DNA from: Bacillota bacterium
Lineage (GTDB): Bacteria > Bacillota > Clostridia > Lachnospirales > Lachnospiraceae
Reading direction: 5' to 3'
NCBI GenBank assembly: GCA_023411225.1
Contig: JAEYPA010000010.1
Coordinates: 1 to 64,000, forward strand
Length of the DNA stretch: 64,000 bases
Below the pieces are notes generated by a model, which worked only from the letters and a program-made list of their open reading frames with translations, had not been told where the DNA came from and did no database searches. Each line of letters opens with the position of its first letter. Position 1 is the stretch's first letter. Positions 1 through 9,722 of the stretch are shown one piece after another. The translations under genes and the position numbers were made by a program.

Positions 1-1818
1 ACTCTAAAGGATCTGGTTCAAAATGGTCTAGATGAGAAGACTTTACAAGCTGCAATAAACTTCTATGAATTCAAATACAGAGAGGCAGACTTTGGAAGCT
101 ATCCGAAGGGGCTTATGTATGGTCTACAGGTACTGGACAGTTGGCTATATAGTGATGATGCCCCATTTATTCATATAAATGCAGGGGAAGTATTTGAATT
201 CCTAAAGAGTCAGATTGGAACCGGTTATTTTGAAGGCCTAATACAGCAATATCTGTTAGACACAAATCATGCTTCTGTTGTAACAGTACAGCCAAAACCA
301 GGCCTGACCAGTATGATGGAGGCAGAAGTAAAAGAAAAGTTGTCTGAATATAAGAAAACTCTTTCTACAGAGGAACTTAATCAACTTGTCAGTCGAACCA
401 AGGAATTAAAGGATTATCAGGATGCTCCAAGTACCAAAGAGGAGTTAGAGAAAATTCCGATGTTATCCATTGAAGATATAGATACAGAGGCACAGCCTTT
501 GTATAATCAACTTAAGGAAATTGAGGACGTAACGGTACTTCATCACAATATATTCAGCAATGGTATTGGCTATCTTCGTATCCTCTTTGATGTAACCGAT
601 GTGGAGGAAGAATTTATTCCGTATATGAGCCTGTTGGCTACAGTTTTAGGATACATTGATACAAGCAGGCATTCTTTCCTAGAGTTTTCTAATGAAGTAA
701 ACATTCATACCGGTGGAATCACCAATGATGTAACAGCATATGCCAAGATTGCTACTGCTGGACAGTACAGTGCCAAGTTTGGAGTAAAGACTAAGGTACT
801 ATATAATAAGTTATCTAAGGCCTTTGAATTAATAGAAGAGATGTTATTTGAAACGAAGCTTCACGATTATAAACGACTGAGGGAAATTATTGCAGAACAG
901 GTATCTAGAAGCCAGATGAAACTTAACAGTGCCGGTCATTCCTACGCATCCGTCCGTGCGATGTCTTATTGCTCAGGCAATGGAAAATACAATGATCTAA
1001 CAGGTGGTATTGCCTATTATCATTTCTTAAAGGAGTTGGAGGAGAATTTCGACGAGAAAAAGGAAATGATTGCAGAAACCTTAGAAAAGGTATTGACAAG
1101 AATTATTCGTAAGGATAATCTACTAGTTAGTTTCACTGCAGATGACAGTGGATATCGGTTCCTTGAAAAGAGCCTTCCTGAATTTGTTAATAAACTTCCA
1201 GTTTCCTATGAGTCCCGTGACAAAGCGGTTCTTCAAGTGGTAGCTAAGAATGAAGGCTTTAAAACAAGCAGTCAAGTACAGTATGTAGCACGCGCTGGTA
1301 ACTTTATTGATGCAGGCTATACCTACACAGGAGCTTTGAAAATCTTAAAGGTTATATTAAGTTATGATTATCTTTGGATTAATGTTCGTGTAAAAGGAGG
1401 AGCTTATGGCTGTATGAGTGGCTTTGGTTTAGACGGTAACAGCTATCTGGTAAGTTATCGCGACCCGAATTTAAAGGCTACCAACGAGGTATATAATCAT
1501 ACTGCAGAATATCTACGTAATTTCTCCGTGGAAGATAGGGATATGACTAAGTTTATTATTGGAACCATTAGCAGTATGGATACTCCATTGAACCCATCTG
1601 CCAAGGGAGCTCGTTCTTTAAGTGCATACCTAAGTGGTGTGACAGAACTTGACCTTCAAAAGGAAAGAGATCAGGTGCTTTCTGCCAGAGTAAAGGAAAT
1701 CCAGGCACTTGCAGATATTGTTCAGGCGGTATTAGATGCCAATCTTATCTGTGTCATCGGAAACGAGAATAAAATAGAAGAAGATAAAGAATTGTTCCAA
1801 ACAATTACTTCACTTTAG
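1..1818 (+). CDS. M16C family zinc peptidase (presequence-protease-like), 3' part
   Basis: The reading frame is open from base 1, so the gene starts outside the window; 605 codons are visible before the TAA. Members of the M16C (PreP/HypA) family are about 970-1000 residues, so this is the C-terminal 60 percent: the M16C-associated linker and the second catalytic-like half. The zinc motif HXXEH lies in the missing N-terminal part. Visible family-like stretches are the helical linker with LSTEELNQLV and the late segment RVKGGAYGCMSGFG, which matches the substrate-binding R/Y region near the C-terminus of this family. The likely role is cytoplasmic degradation of peptides. It ends 8 bases before era, so the two are probably co-transcribed. 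Family call is confident; the exact substrate is unknown. Confidence 0.85.
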   Translation, partial: TLKDLVQNGLDEKTLQAAINFYEFKYREADFGSYPKGLMYGLQVLDSWLYSDDAPFIHINAGEVFEFLKSQIGTGYFEGLIQQYLLDTNHASVVTVQPKPGLTSMMEAEVKEKLSEYKKTLSTEELNQLVSRTKELKDYQDAPSTKEELEKIPMLSIEDIDTEAQPLYNQLKEIEDVTVLHHNIFSNGIGYLRILFDVTDVEEEFIPYMSLLATVLGYIDTSRHSFLEFSNEVNIHTGGITNDVTAYAKIATAGQYSAKFGVKTKVLYNKLSKAFELIEEMLFETKLHDYKRLREIIAEQVSRSQMKLNSAGHSYASVRAMSYCSGNGKYNDLTGGIAYYHFLKELEENFDEKKEMIAETLEKVLTRIIRKDNLLVSFTADDSGYRFLEKSLPEFVNKLPVSYESRDKAVLQVVAKNEGFKTSSQVQYVARAGNFIDAGYTYTGALKILKVILSYDYLWINVRVKGGAYGCMSGFGLDGNSYLVSYRDPNLKATNEVYNHTAEYLRNFSVEDRDMTKFIIGTISSMDTPLNPSAKGARSLSAYLSGVTELDLQKERDQVLSARVKEIQALADIVQAVLDANLICVIGNENKIEEDKELFQTITSL

Positions 1819-1826
1819 GAGGGACT

Positions 1827-2735
1827 ATGAAGCGTAAGTATAAATCCGGATTTGTGACCTTAATTGGAAGGCCTAACGTTGGTAAGTCAACTTTGATGAA
1901 CCAGCTGATTGGGCAGAAAATTGCTATTACGTCCAATAAGCCACAGACAACCAGAAACCGTATACAGACTGTTTATACCTGTGATGAGGGACAGATTGTT
2001 TTTTTAGATACCCCGGGAATTCATAAGGCTAAGAATAAATTAGGCAATTATATGGTATCAGCTGCAGAGAATACCTTAAATGGAATAGATATTGTTCTGT
2101 GGCTGATAGAGCCAAGCACTTTTATAGGAGCTGGGGATCTGCATATTGCAGAAATTCTTAAAAAAGTCAAAACACCCGTGTTTTTGATTATTAATAAGAT
2201 TGATACCGTTCCAAAAGAAAGTATTTTGACGTTTATAGATGCCTATAAAGAAATCTGTAACTTTGCAGAGATTATCCCTGTTTCTGCTTTAAAAGGAGAA
2301 AATAAGCAAGTACTCATTGATCAAATTCTAAAATATCTTCCTGAGGGCCCACAGTTTTATGATGAGGATACTATTACAGATCAGCCGGAGCGGCAGATTG
2401 TTGCAGAGCTGATTCGTGAAAAAGCATTACGTCTTCTGAATGATGAGATTCCCCATGGCATTGCAGTAGCTATTGAATCCATGAAGGAGCGTAATGGTGG
2501 CAGATTAATGGACATTCAGGCAACCATAGTATGCGAACGGGATTCCCATAAAGGTATCATTATTGGGAAACAGGGAACTATGTTAAAACGGATTGGTAGT
2601 GATGCTAGAAGGGAGATAGAAGACTTACTCCAAATTAAAGTGAATCTCCAGCTTTGGATAAAGGTGAAAAAAGATTGGCGTGATAGTGATTTTCTGTTGA
2701 AGAACTACGGCTATAATCAGAGAGATTTGTCGTAA
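1827..2735 (+). CDS. era: GTPase Era, 16S rRNA maturation factor
   Basis: 302 residues, the usual Era length. The G domain shows G1 GRPNVGKST (about residues 14-22), G3 DTPG, and G4 NKID; G5-like SALKG follows. The C-terminal KH domain has the typical GKQGTMLKRIGSDARREIE stretch (about 247-265). Era binds the 3' end of 16S rRNA through the KH domain and couples ribosome assembly to growth. The start ATG has GGAGG 6 bases upstream. It follows the M16C peptidase closely and precedes yqzL and recO, a gene order common in Firmicutes. High confidence. Confidence 0.97.
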   Translation: MKRKYKSGFVTLIGRPNVGKSTLMNQLIGQKIAITSNKPQTTRNRIQTVYTCDEGQIVFLDTPGIHKAKNKLGNYMVSAAENTLNGIDIVLWLIEPSTFIGAGDLHIAEILKKVKTPVFLIINKIDTVPKESILTFIDAYKEICNFAEIIPVSALKGENKQVLIDQILKYLPEGPQFYDEDTITDQPERQIVAELIREKALRLLNDEIPHGIAVAIESMKERNGGRLMDIQATIVCERDSHKGIIIGKQGTMLKRIGSDARREIEDLLQIKVNLQLWIKVKKDWRDSDFLLKNYGYNQRDLS

Positions 2736-2906
2736 GGGTATGATAACTGAATAAAATCCTACAAACGGGATATCCTAATGATGTATGTTGACAACCATTT
2801 TTCTTACTATTTGTAAGGAAAAGTGTGAGGGAAGGTTAACATATACAGATTAATAGGGGTATTATCTGTGAACATGATATATGTCGTGTTCGGAAAAGAG
2901 GTTTGT

Positions 2907-3083
2907 ATGGATAAAAGTAAATTGTGGCGTAGATTTGAAGTTTCAGGAGACATAAAAGATTATCTTAATTACATTGCTTGCACAAATGAAGAAAGTCAAA
3001 AGAGGGCCAATAAGGAGGGAGAACGTGGTGGTTGCACAGATTACAGTAACTGGAATGGTGTTAGCCGCCATGCCAGTTGGTGA
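2907..3083 (+). CDS. yqzL: YqzL-like small protein upstream of recO
   Basis: A 58-codon reading frame starting at ATG 2907, with AAAGAGG six bases upstream. The N-terminus (MDKSKLWRRFEVSGDIKDYL) matches the pattern of Bacillus YqzL, a short protein with a W..F..SG.ID.YL core encoded between era and recO in many Firmicutes. An in-frame upstream start at 2868 exists but has no good ribosome site. The 3' end overlaps the recO start by 59 bases in another frame, and the last 25 residues are not YqzL-like, so the tail may be just read-through of shared DNA. Function unknown; the position suggests translational coupling with recO. Confidence 0.65.
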   Translation: MDKSKLWRRFEVSGDIKDYLNYIACTNEESQKRANKEGERGGCTDYSNWNGVSRHASW

Positions 3084-3771
3084 TTACGACAAACGTCTCG
3101 TAATCTTGACCAAGGAAAGAGGTAAGATTGCTGCATTTGCAAAGGGCGCTAGGAGACCAAATAGCGCCTTACTTGCGTGCAGTCAACCCTTCTCCTTTGG
3201 GGAATTTAGTCTATTTGCAGGGAAGAATTCGTATAATGTGACAGCAGCTGAAGTTTCCAATTATTTTACGGATGTCCGAGAGGATATTGAGACTGTGTCC
3301 TATGCCTGCTATTTTTGTGAACTAGCAGAACAGGTAACCAGGGAGAATAATGATGAGGTACAGATGCTAAAGCTGTTGTATCAGACCATGCGGGCTTTGA
3401 CGAAGAAGTCTATTCCCAATATTCTGATTCGATACATATTTGAATTAAAGGCTATGTGTGTCAATGGATATGCACCACAGGTGTTTGAATGTACTGGATG
3501 TGGTAAGGAAGAGGAATGCTCTTGGTTTAGTTTCGAAACAGGAGGATTGTTGTGTGATAACTGTAGGATGGGGAAAAATGGACTGATAAAATTGTCGGGC
3601 TCCACCGTGTATACCCTACAGTTCATCTTAACTACACCGATTGAACGGCTTTATACCTTTACAGTCAATGAGCAGGTACTTAGGGAATTTAAAATGTTAA
3701 TGAAGGGATACCTCTCTCTTATGATCACAGGACCATTTAAATCATTAGAGGTGCTAGAGACTTTGTTTTAA
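3025..3771 (+). CDS. recO: DNA repair protein RecO
   Basis: RecO loads RecA onto gapped DNA together with RecR. From the chosen GTG at 3025 the protein has 248 residues, the normal length. The N-terminal OB fold begins with ITVTGMVLAAMPVGDYDKRL, and a zinc finger with two CxxC pairs lies in the middle (CTGCGKEEEC and CDNC, about residues 150-180). AAGGAGGG at 3012-3019 sits correctly for GTG 3025 or 3028. A longer in-frame version from ATG 2974 would add 17 residues without a ribosome site and is less likely. Overlaps yqzL. Confidence 0.93.
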   Translation: MVVAQITVTGMVLAAMPVGDYDKRLVILTKERGKIAAFAKGARRPNSALLACSQPFSFGEFSLFAGKNSYNVTAAEVSNYFTDVREDIETVSYACYFCELAEQVTRENNDEVQMLKLLYQTMRALTKKSIPNILIRYIFELKAMCVNGYAPQVFECTGCGKEEECSWFSFETGGLLCDNCRMGKNGLIKLSGSTVYTLQFILTTPIERLYTFTVNEQVLREFKMLMKGYLSLMITGPFKSLEVLETLF

Positions 3772-3827
3772 GTGAGGAATTATTACAAAACATTTACTAT
3801 GGTGTATACAAGGAACCGAATTAGATG

Positions 3828-3856
3828 TTGAAAATATTTTATATATTAGTTACAAT
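3828..3856 (+). promoter_or_regulatory. Candidate sigma-A promoter for the lipoprotein gene
   Basis: TTGAAA at 3828-3833 and TACAAT at 3851-3856 are separated by exactly 17 bases in the AT-rich gap between recO and the lipoprotein gene. A second -10-like TATAAT is at 3868-3873 but lacks a matching -35. Confidence 0.55.
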
Positions 3857-3942
3857 GTATAAAGGTTTATAATATATAAACATAGTTAAATGGCAATAGT
3901 ATCGTTGTTGTTAAAGGGATGTTAAAAGCTGGAGGATGTATA

Positions 3943-4548
3943 ATGAAAAAATGTTTTGCTTATGGATTGCTGACTATAGTACTGTTGGGAATGGCAGGCT
4001 GTAGTAATGGTAAGAAAGATAGTCAGACAATTGACAATCAAGTTATTAAGGAGAATACCACCATACTTAAATCAGATGGTACCATTCAGTCTGTCTTAGT
4101 GGAGAGTTTTGAGAAGGATTACTATAAGAAGAATGAGCTAAATAGCTATATTGACGAAGCGATTCAAAATTATACCAAAAAGTCTGGTAAGGACACAGTT
4201 GTTTTAGATTCATTAGATGTTGATAATAAGGTGGCAACAGCACGATTTTCCTATAAGAATATGACTGACTTTGCTGCTTTTAATGCAATAGAAACTGAAC
4301 TTCTAACAAAGGAACAGGCACTGAAGGATGAACGTATTTCCGGCACTGTTTATAGTGTTGAAAAAGGAGATACGGTAGATTTAGAAACTGCTCTGAAAGA
4401 TAAAGATTATAAAATTGTGGTTGCTAATCTTCCAAATGAGAATATTATGACAGAAGGAAAAGTCGCATACTATACAAATGGAACAATGTCAGGTGATAAT
4501 GTTATAAAGGCAGGTTCCGAAGGTGTAACTGTCATTATTTACGAATAA
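3943..4548 (+). CDS. Putative lipoprotein, function unknown
   Basis: 201 residues from ATG 3943, which has GGAGG eight bases upstream; an upstream in-frame ATG at 3919 would spoil the signal peptide. The N-terminus is a short charged start, a hydrophobic stretch (LLTIVLLGMA) and a lipobox ending at the Cys in AGCSNG, so it is probably lipid-anchored outside the membrane. The mature part is lysine- and acid-rich and has no domain I recognise. It has its own promoter candidate and lies 22 bases before glyS, so it may be co-transcribed with it, but no functional link is evident. Confidence 0.8.
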   Translation: MKKCFAYGLLTIVLLGMAGCSNGKKDSQTIDNQVIKENTTILKSDGTIQSVLVESFEKDYYKKNELNSYIDEAIQNYTKKSGKDTVVLDSLDVDNKVATARFSYKNMTDFAAFNAIETELLTKEQALKDERISGTVYSVEKGDTVDLETALKDKDYKIVVANLPNENIMTEGKVAYYTNGTMSGDNVIKAGSEGVTVIIYE

Positions 4549-4570
4549 AATAGGACGAGAGGTTGAAAAC

Positions 4571-5959
4571 ATGGAAAAAACTATGGAAAAAATTGTAGCT
4601 CTTGCAAAAGCAAGAGGTTTTGTATATCCAGGTTCTGAGATTTATGGAGGTCTGGCAAATACTTGGGATTATGGAAATCTAGGTGTAGAATTGAAAAACA
4701 ATGTGAAAAAGGCATGGTGGAAGAAATTTATTCAGGAAAATCCATATAACGTTGGTGTAGATTGTGCAATCCTAATGAATCCACAAACATGGGTAGCAAG
4801 TGGGCATTTGGGTAGCTTCTCTGATCCTTTAATGGACTGTAAGGAATGTCGTGAGCGTTTTCGTGCTGATAAACTGATTGAGGATTACATGGCTGAGCAA
4901 GGTATGACTTTGGAAGGCTCTGTAGATGCTTGGACCAACGAAGAGATGAGTAAGTTCATTGAAGAGAAGAACATAAGCTGTCCATCCTGTGGAAAACATA
5001 ATTTTACTGATATTCGCCAGTTTAATCTCATGTTTAAGACCTTTCAGGGTGTTACTGAGGATGCTAAGAACACTGTTTATCTTCGTCCGGAAACTGCACA
5101 GGGCATTTTTGTAAACTTTAAGAATGTGCAGAGAACTTCCAGAAAGAAGATTCCATTTGGTATCGGTCAGGTTGGAAAGTCCTTCCGTAATGAAATTACT
5201 CCTGGTAACTTTACTTTCCGTACCAGAGAGTTTGAGCAGATGGAATTAGAATTCTTCTGTGAACCAGATACTGATTTGGAGTGGTTTGCATATTGGAAGA
5301 ATTTCTGTATTACCTGGTTACAGACATTAGGGATTAAAGAAGATGAGATGCGTGTACGTGACCATGATAAGGAAGAACTGTCTTTTTATAGTAAAGCTAC
5401 AAGCGATATTGAATTCCTTTTCCCATTTGGATGGGGTGAATTATGGGGTATCGCTGATCGTACCGATTACGATTTGACACAGCATCAAAATGTATCCGGT
5501 GAGGATATGTCTTATTTTGATGATGAGAAGAAAGCAAAATATATTCCATATGTAATCGAGCCATCTCTTGGAGCTGACCGTGTGACATTGGCATTTTTAT
5601 GTGCTGCTTATGATGAGGAAGAGATTGGAGAAGGCGATGTAAGAACGGTTCTTCATTTCCATCCAGCGATTGCACCTGTAAAGATTGGAGTTCTTCCACT
5701 TTCTAAAAAGCTTGCAGAGCCAGCGGAGAAGATTTATCAGGAATTATGTAAAGACTATAATTGTGAATATGATGATAGAGGTAATATTGGTAAGAGATAT
5801 CGTCGTTTAGATGAGATTGGTACACCATATTGTATTACTTATGACTTTGATTCTGAGACAGATGGTGCAGTTACTGTACGTGATAGAGATACCATGGAAC
5901 AGGAACGTGTTAAGATTGCGGACTTAAAAGCTTATTTTGCTGACAAATTCAGATATTAA
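4571..5959 (+). CDS. glyS: Glycyl-tRNA synthetase, one-subunit (dimeric) type
   Basis: Class II aminoacyl-tRNA synthetase that charges tRNA-Gly. The 462-residue chain is the eukaryote/archaea-like alpha2 form (often called GlyQS), not the alpha2beta2 form with separate glyQ and glyS. Visible signatures: GSEIYGGLANTWDYG at the N-terminus, the class II motif 2 region FRNEITPGNFTFRTREFEQME, a Cys-rich insert (CPSCGKHN), motif 3 EPSLGADR, and the anticodon-binding domain at the C-terminus (from about residue 360). No T-box leader is possible: only 22 bases separate it from the upstream gene. Confidence 0.96.
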   Translation: MEKTMEKIVALAKARGFVYPGSEIYGGLANTWDYGNLGVELKNNVKKAWWKKFIQENPYNVGVDCAILMNPQTWVASGHLGSFSDPLMDCKECRERFRADKLIEDYMAEQGMTLEGSVDAWTNEEMSKFIEEKNISCPSCGKHNFTDIRQFNLMFKTFQGVTEDAKNTVYLRPETAQGIFVNFKNVQRTSRKKIPFGIGQVGKSFRNEITPGNFTFRTREFEQMELEFFCEPDTDLEWFAYWKNFCITWLQTLGIKEDEMRVRDHDKEELSFYSKATSDIEFLFPFGWGELWGIADRTDYDLTQHQNVSGEDMSYFDDEKKAKYIPYVIEPSLGADRVTLAFLCAAYDEEEIGEGDVRTVLHFHPAIAPVKIGVLPLSKKLAEPAEKIYQELCKDYNCEYDDRGNIGKRYRRLDEIGTPYCITYDFDSETDGAVTVRDRDTMEQERVKIADLKAYFADKFRY

Positions 5960-6015
5960 AGGAAGATAACAAGAGGCATAAAATATTAGAAAATAAGCGA
6001 TAGGGGGCTAATCTA

Positions 6016-6666
6016 ATGGATATTGAAACCTTTTGCAGAGGTTCCAGAAAACTTGCAGTGAAATACCGCTATTATCTGAAATACAATATTATCATAACGA
6101 TGTGCATTCTTGCGCCCATCGTGATACTGACACTGGATCATTTGAATATTATTAAAGTTGGTAAATTAAAACTTGGTAGTTTTTTTGTCGTATTGATCTG
6201 TATTGCTTGGTTGATAGTGTTATTGGTAGGTTTTTTTGGTCGTGGCTCAGTAGGAGCTTTACGTTATCAAATCTTTGGAATTACCTCAGACCGTAGGATT
6301 GTTCATTTCTGGTTTAAGGAAATGCTACGGGATGGCAAAGTGGTCCTACATTTTAAACCCTATCATAAAAAGCAGACAAAAGATGAATTTATCGATGTGA
6401 TAAAGAAAAAGGAAGAAATCATCAATGATGAGAACTTTGAAGAATATCTGTGTACCTTATGCAATGATGAAACAGTGCAGAGAAAGAGTGATATTCTGTA
6501 TGAGATCATGGATGATATTCAGATAATAAAGGAACGTAGGAAATACCTGGTAATTAATTATACGATTGGGAATTTCAAAACAAAGAAAAAGCTTAAGATT
6601 TATAAAAACCTGACAAATCAGGATAAGATTTTAAAATTAATAAAAGATTCTGAAACAGCCCTCTAG
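6016..6666 (+). CDS. Membrane protein of unknown function
   Basis: 216 residues with two transmembrane segments near the N-terminus (about 24-43 and 54-75), followed by a cytoplasmic C-terminal domain rich in lysine and glutamate. The layout (two helices, then a soluble strand-rich domain with YLVINYTIGNF) resembles YcxB-like proteins, but I cannot confirm the family. It starts 56 bases after glyS with AGGGGG seven bases before ATG and ends at a strong terminator that begins inside its last codons. Confidence 0.75.
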   Translation: MDIETFCRGSRKLAVKYRYYLKYNIIITMCILAPIVILTLDHLNIIKVGKLKLGSFFVVLICIAWLIVLLVGFFGRGSVGALRYQIFGITSDRRIVHFWFKEMLRDGKVVLHFKPYHKKQTKDEFIDVIKKKEEIINDENFEEYLCTLCNDETVQRKSDILYEIMDDIQIIKERRKYLVINYTIGNFKTKKKLKIYKNLTNQDKILKLIKDSETAL

Positions 6667-6689
6667 ATTATTAAAGGGCTGTTTTATTT
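6653..6689 (+). terminator. Rho-independent terminator
   Basis: A perfect 10 bp stem, AAACAGCCCT with AGGGCTGTTT (6653-6662 and 6675-6684), is followed by TATTT. The left arm overlaps the end of the preceding coding region. Confidence 0.85.
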
Positions 6690-7041
6690 GTAACCATTAT
6701 TATACACCTGAGGGAATTAATGAGAGATAAGATAATACATTGTTTTAGGTATTAGAGAGAAGTATTGTATAAAGGAGATTTATATACATACATGTCAATC
6801 AAAATAAATGTCTTGCTAAGAAATATTTACTATTTATCTATATTGTGTAGAAAGCTTAAATAAAATATGGATTAGTGGTCTATAATTGACAAAAATGAAA
6901 AAACTATTTCCTTAATTGACCAAGTATGTTATAATATTCTGTGCATCTGGGTTATTGACAAAATGGGAAGTAGCAATCCTTGGATATCTTATCCTGATTG
7001 TTAAAATATTTAAACATATTGTTTAGGAGGTAATTACTACA
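6690..7041 (+). promoter_or_regulatory. ppdK upstream region with extended -10 promoter
   Basis: A 352-base AT-rich gap. An extended -10, TGTTATAAT, lies at 6927-6935; no good -35 is placed 17 bases upstream (TTTCCT only). TTGACA-like hexamers at 6886-6891 and 6955-6960 have no matching -10. GGAGG precedes the ppdK start. No riboswitch-like structure was recognised. Confidence 0.45.
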
Positions 7042-9663
7042 ATGGCAAAATGGGTTTATATGTTCAAAGAAGGTAATGCTGACATGAAAAACCTTCTCGG
7101 TGGTAAAGGTGCTAACTTAGCCGAAATGACTAATTTAGGTTTACCAATTCCACAGGGTTTTACAGTAACAACTGAGGCTTGTACCGAGTATTACAACAAT
7201 GGAAAACAAATCTCAGCTGAAACAGAAGAACAGATTTACAAAGCACTTGCACAACTTGAAGAACTTCAAGGCAAGAAATTTGGTGATACTGAAGATCCAT
7301 TATTAGTTTCTGTTCGTTCCGGTGCTAGAGCTTCTATGCCTGGTATGATGGATACAATTCTTAACTTAGGTCTTAATGACGTAGCTGTTGAAGGATTTGC
7401 AAAGAAGACAGGAAATCCTAGATTTGCTTATGATTCATACAGAAGATTTATTCAGATGTTTTCCGACGTTGTTATGGAGATGAGTAAAACTTTCTTTGAA
7501 GGAATCTTAGATGAGATTAAAGAAGCAAAAGGCGCTAAATTTGATACAGATTTAACTGCTGAAGATTTAAAAGAAGTTATTGTAAAATATAAGGCTATTT
7601 ACAAAGAAAAAATGGGAACAGATTTCCCACAGGATCCTAAGGTTCAGTTGATGGAAGCTGTTAAAGCAGTATTCCGTTCTTGGGACAACCCTCGTGCCAT
7701 TTACTATAGAAGAATGAATGATATCCCTGGAGACTGGGGTACTGCAGTAAACGTTCAGTGTATGGTATTTGGTAACATGGGTGAGACTTCCGGTACAGGT
7801 GTTGCATTTACTCGTAACCCATCTACTGGTGAAGCTAAGATTTATGGTGAGTATTTAATCAATGCACAGGGTGAAGACGTTGTTGCTGGTATTAGAACTC
7901 CACAGCCTATTTCTAGATTAGAGCAGGATATGCCTGAGTGCTACAAGGAATTTATGGCGATTGCTCATAAACTTGAAGAACACTATAGAGATATGCAGGA
8001 TATGGAATTTACTATTCAGGAAGGTAAATTATACTTCTTACAGACTCGTAATGGTAAGAGAACAGCTCCTGCTGCTCTTCAAATCGCATGCGATTTAGTT
8101 GATGAAGGAAAGATTACAAAAGAGACAGCTATCAGCCGTATTGAAGCTAAATCTCTTGATCAGTTATTACATCCAGGATTTGATGTTAAAGCTCTTAAGG
8201 CTGCAACTCCTGTAGGTAAAGCTCTTCCAGCATCTCCTGGTGCTGCTGCTGGTAAAGTTTACTTTACTGCTGAAGATGCTAAGAATAATCATGATAAAGG
8301 CGAAAGAGTTATTCTTGTTCGTAATGAGACTTCTCCAGAAGATATCGAAGGTATGCATGCTGCAGAAGGTATCTTAACTGTTCATGGTGGTATGACTAGC
8401 CATGCAGCTGTTGTTGCTCGTGGTATGGGTACTGCTTGTGTATCCGGTTGTGCAGAAGTTAAGATTAACGAAGCTGAGAAGTTATTTACAATCGCTGGTC
8501 AGACTGTAAAAGAAGGAGACTACATCTCCTTAGATGGTTCTACTGGTAATATCTATATTGGGGATATCCCAACTGTAGAAGCTGCTATCAGTGGTAACTT
8601 TGATAGAATTATGCATTGGGCTGATGAAATCAGAACATTAAAAGTTAGAACAAATGCAGACACTCCAGCAGATGCAGCTAACGCTGTTAAGTTTGGTGCA
8701 GAAGGTATCGGTCTTTGCCGTACAGAGCATATGTTCTTCAACGAAGACAGAATTCCTAAGATTCGTAAGATGATTCTTTCCAAGACTGTAGAAGCTAGAG
8801 AAGAAGCTCTTAACGAACTGATTCCTTTCCAGAAAGGTGACTTCAAAGCATTATATGAAGTAATGGAAGGAAGACCAGTTACTATCCGTTTCTTAGATCC
8901 ACCTCTACATGAGTTTGTTCCAACAGAGGAGAAGGATATTGCTGCATTAGCAGAAGATATGGGACTCACTGTTGCAGAAGTTAAAGCTACTTGCGATGCT
9001 TTACATGAATTCAACCCAATGATGGGACACAGAGGATGCCGTCTTGCTGTAACTTATCCAGAAATCGCTAAGATGCAGACAAGAGCCGTAATGGAAGCTG
9101 CTATCGAAGTTAAGGCTGAAAAAGGCTTTGATATCGTACCAGAAATTATGATTCCATTAGTAGGCGAGAAGAAAGAGCTTAAATTCGTTAAAGATGTAGT
9201 TGTTGAGACTGCAGAATTGGTTAAGAAGGAAAAAGGATCTGATATCGAATACCATATCGGTACTATGATTGAGATTCCTCGTGCAGCTTTAATGGCTGAT
9301 GAGATTGCTGAAGAAGCTGAATTCTTCTCCTTCGGTACTAACGATTTAACTCAGATGACTTTCGGATTCTCTCGTGATGATGCTGGTAAGTTCTTAGATT
9401 CTTACTACAGCAACAAGATTTACGAATCTGATCCATTTGCAAGACTTGATCAAGCAGGTGTTGGCCAGTTAGTTAAGGTTGCAGTTGAAAAAGGAAAACA
9501 GACCAGACCAAACATTAAGTTAGGTATCTGTGGTGAGCACGGTGGAGATCCATCTACTATCGAATTCTGCCACAAAGTTGGTTTAACTTATGTTTCCTGT
9601 TCACCATTCCGTGTACCAATCGCAAGATTGGCTGCTGCACAGGCTGTTTTGAACAATAAATAA
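7042..9663 (+). CDS. ppdK: Pyruvate, phosphate dikinase
   Basis: 873 residues, full length. PPDK interconverts pyruvate + ATP + Pi and PEP + AMP + PPi; in many anaerobic Clostridia it serves PPi-linked glycolysis. Domains in order: ATP-grasp domain (about 1-340, with GGKGANLAEM near the start and SVRSGARASMPGMMDT), the swivelling phosphohistidine domain with GGMTSHAAVVARGMG (about 449-463; the His is the phospho-carrier), and the PEP/pyruvate TIM barrel (about 520-873) with FGTNDLTQMTFGFSRDD and the catalytic Cys in GICGEHGGDP. Codon use is biased to a narrow set, as in highly expressed genes. Monocistronic, flanked by terminators. Confidence 0.98.
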   Translation: MAKWVYMFKEGNADMKNLLGGKGANLAEMTNLGLPIPQGFTVTTEACTEYYNNGKQISAETEEQIYKALAQLEELQGKKFGDTEDPLLVSVRSGARASMPGMMDTILNLGLNDVAVEGFAKKTGNPRFAYDSYRRFIQMFSDVVMEMSKTFFEGILDEIKEAKGAKFDTDLTAEDLKEVIVKYKAIYKEKMGTDFPQDPKVQLMEAVKAVFRSWDNPRAIYYRRMNDIPGDWGTAVNVQCMVFGNMGETSGTGVAFTRNPSTGEAKIYGEYLINAQGEDVVAGIRTPQPISRLEQDMPECYKEFMAIAHKLEEHYRDMQDMEFTIQEGKLYFLQTRNGKRTAPAALQIACDLVDEGKITKETAISRIEAKSLDQLLHPGFDVKALKAATPVGKALPASPGAAAGKVYFTAEDAKNNHDKGERVILVRNETSPEDIEGMHAAEGILTVHGGMTSHAAVVARGMGTACVSGCAEVKINEAEKLFTIAGQTVKEGDYISLDGSTGNIYIGDIPTVEAAISGNFDRIMHWADEIRTLKVRTNADTPADAANAVKFGAEGIGLCRTEHMFFNEDRIPKIRKMILSKTVEAREEALNELIPFQKGDFKALYEVMEGRPVTIRFLDPPLHEFVPTEEKDIAALAEDMGLTVAEVKATCDALHEFNPMMGHRGCRLAVTYPEIAKMQTRAVMEAAIEVKAEKGFDIVPEIMIPLVGEKKELKFVKDVVVETAELVKKEKGSDIEYHIGTMIEIPRAALMADEIAEEAEFFSFGTNDLTQMTFGFSRDDAGKFLDSYYSNKIYESDPFARLDQAGVGQLVKVAVEKGKQTRPNIKLGICGEHGGDPSTIEFCHKVGLTYVSCSPFRVPIARLAAAQAVLNNK

Positions 9664-9678
9664 TAATTATAAATACTG

Positions 9679-9714
9679 AGCCCTCTATCGTGTAGAACGG
9701 TAGGGGGCTTTTTC
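9679..9714 (+). terminator. Rho-independent terminator of ppdK
   Basis: Stem AGCCCTCTATCG with CGGTAGGGGGCT (two non-Watson-Crick positions), then TTTTTCT, starting 16 bases after the ppdK stop. Confidence 0.85.
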
Positions 9715-9722
9715 TATAAAGT

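Noticed and set aside
2797..2823. Terminator between era and yqzL
   Set aside because: The TTTTTCTTAC/GTAAGGAAAA hairpin has no following T-run and is AT-rich; it may be a weak structure only.
5397..5699. Minus-strand frame inside glyS
   Set aside because: Antisense shadow of the conserved synthetase core, without any start signal.
8553..9014. Long open frame on the minus strand inside ppdK
   Set aside because: It is antisense to a highly conserved enzyme with strong codon bias; low stop frequency follows from that bias. No ribosome site or family match.
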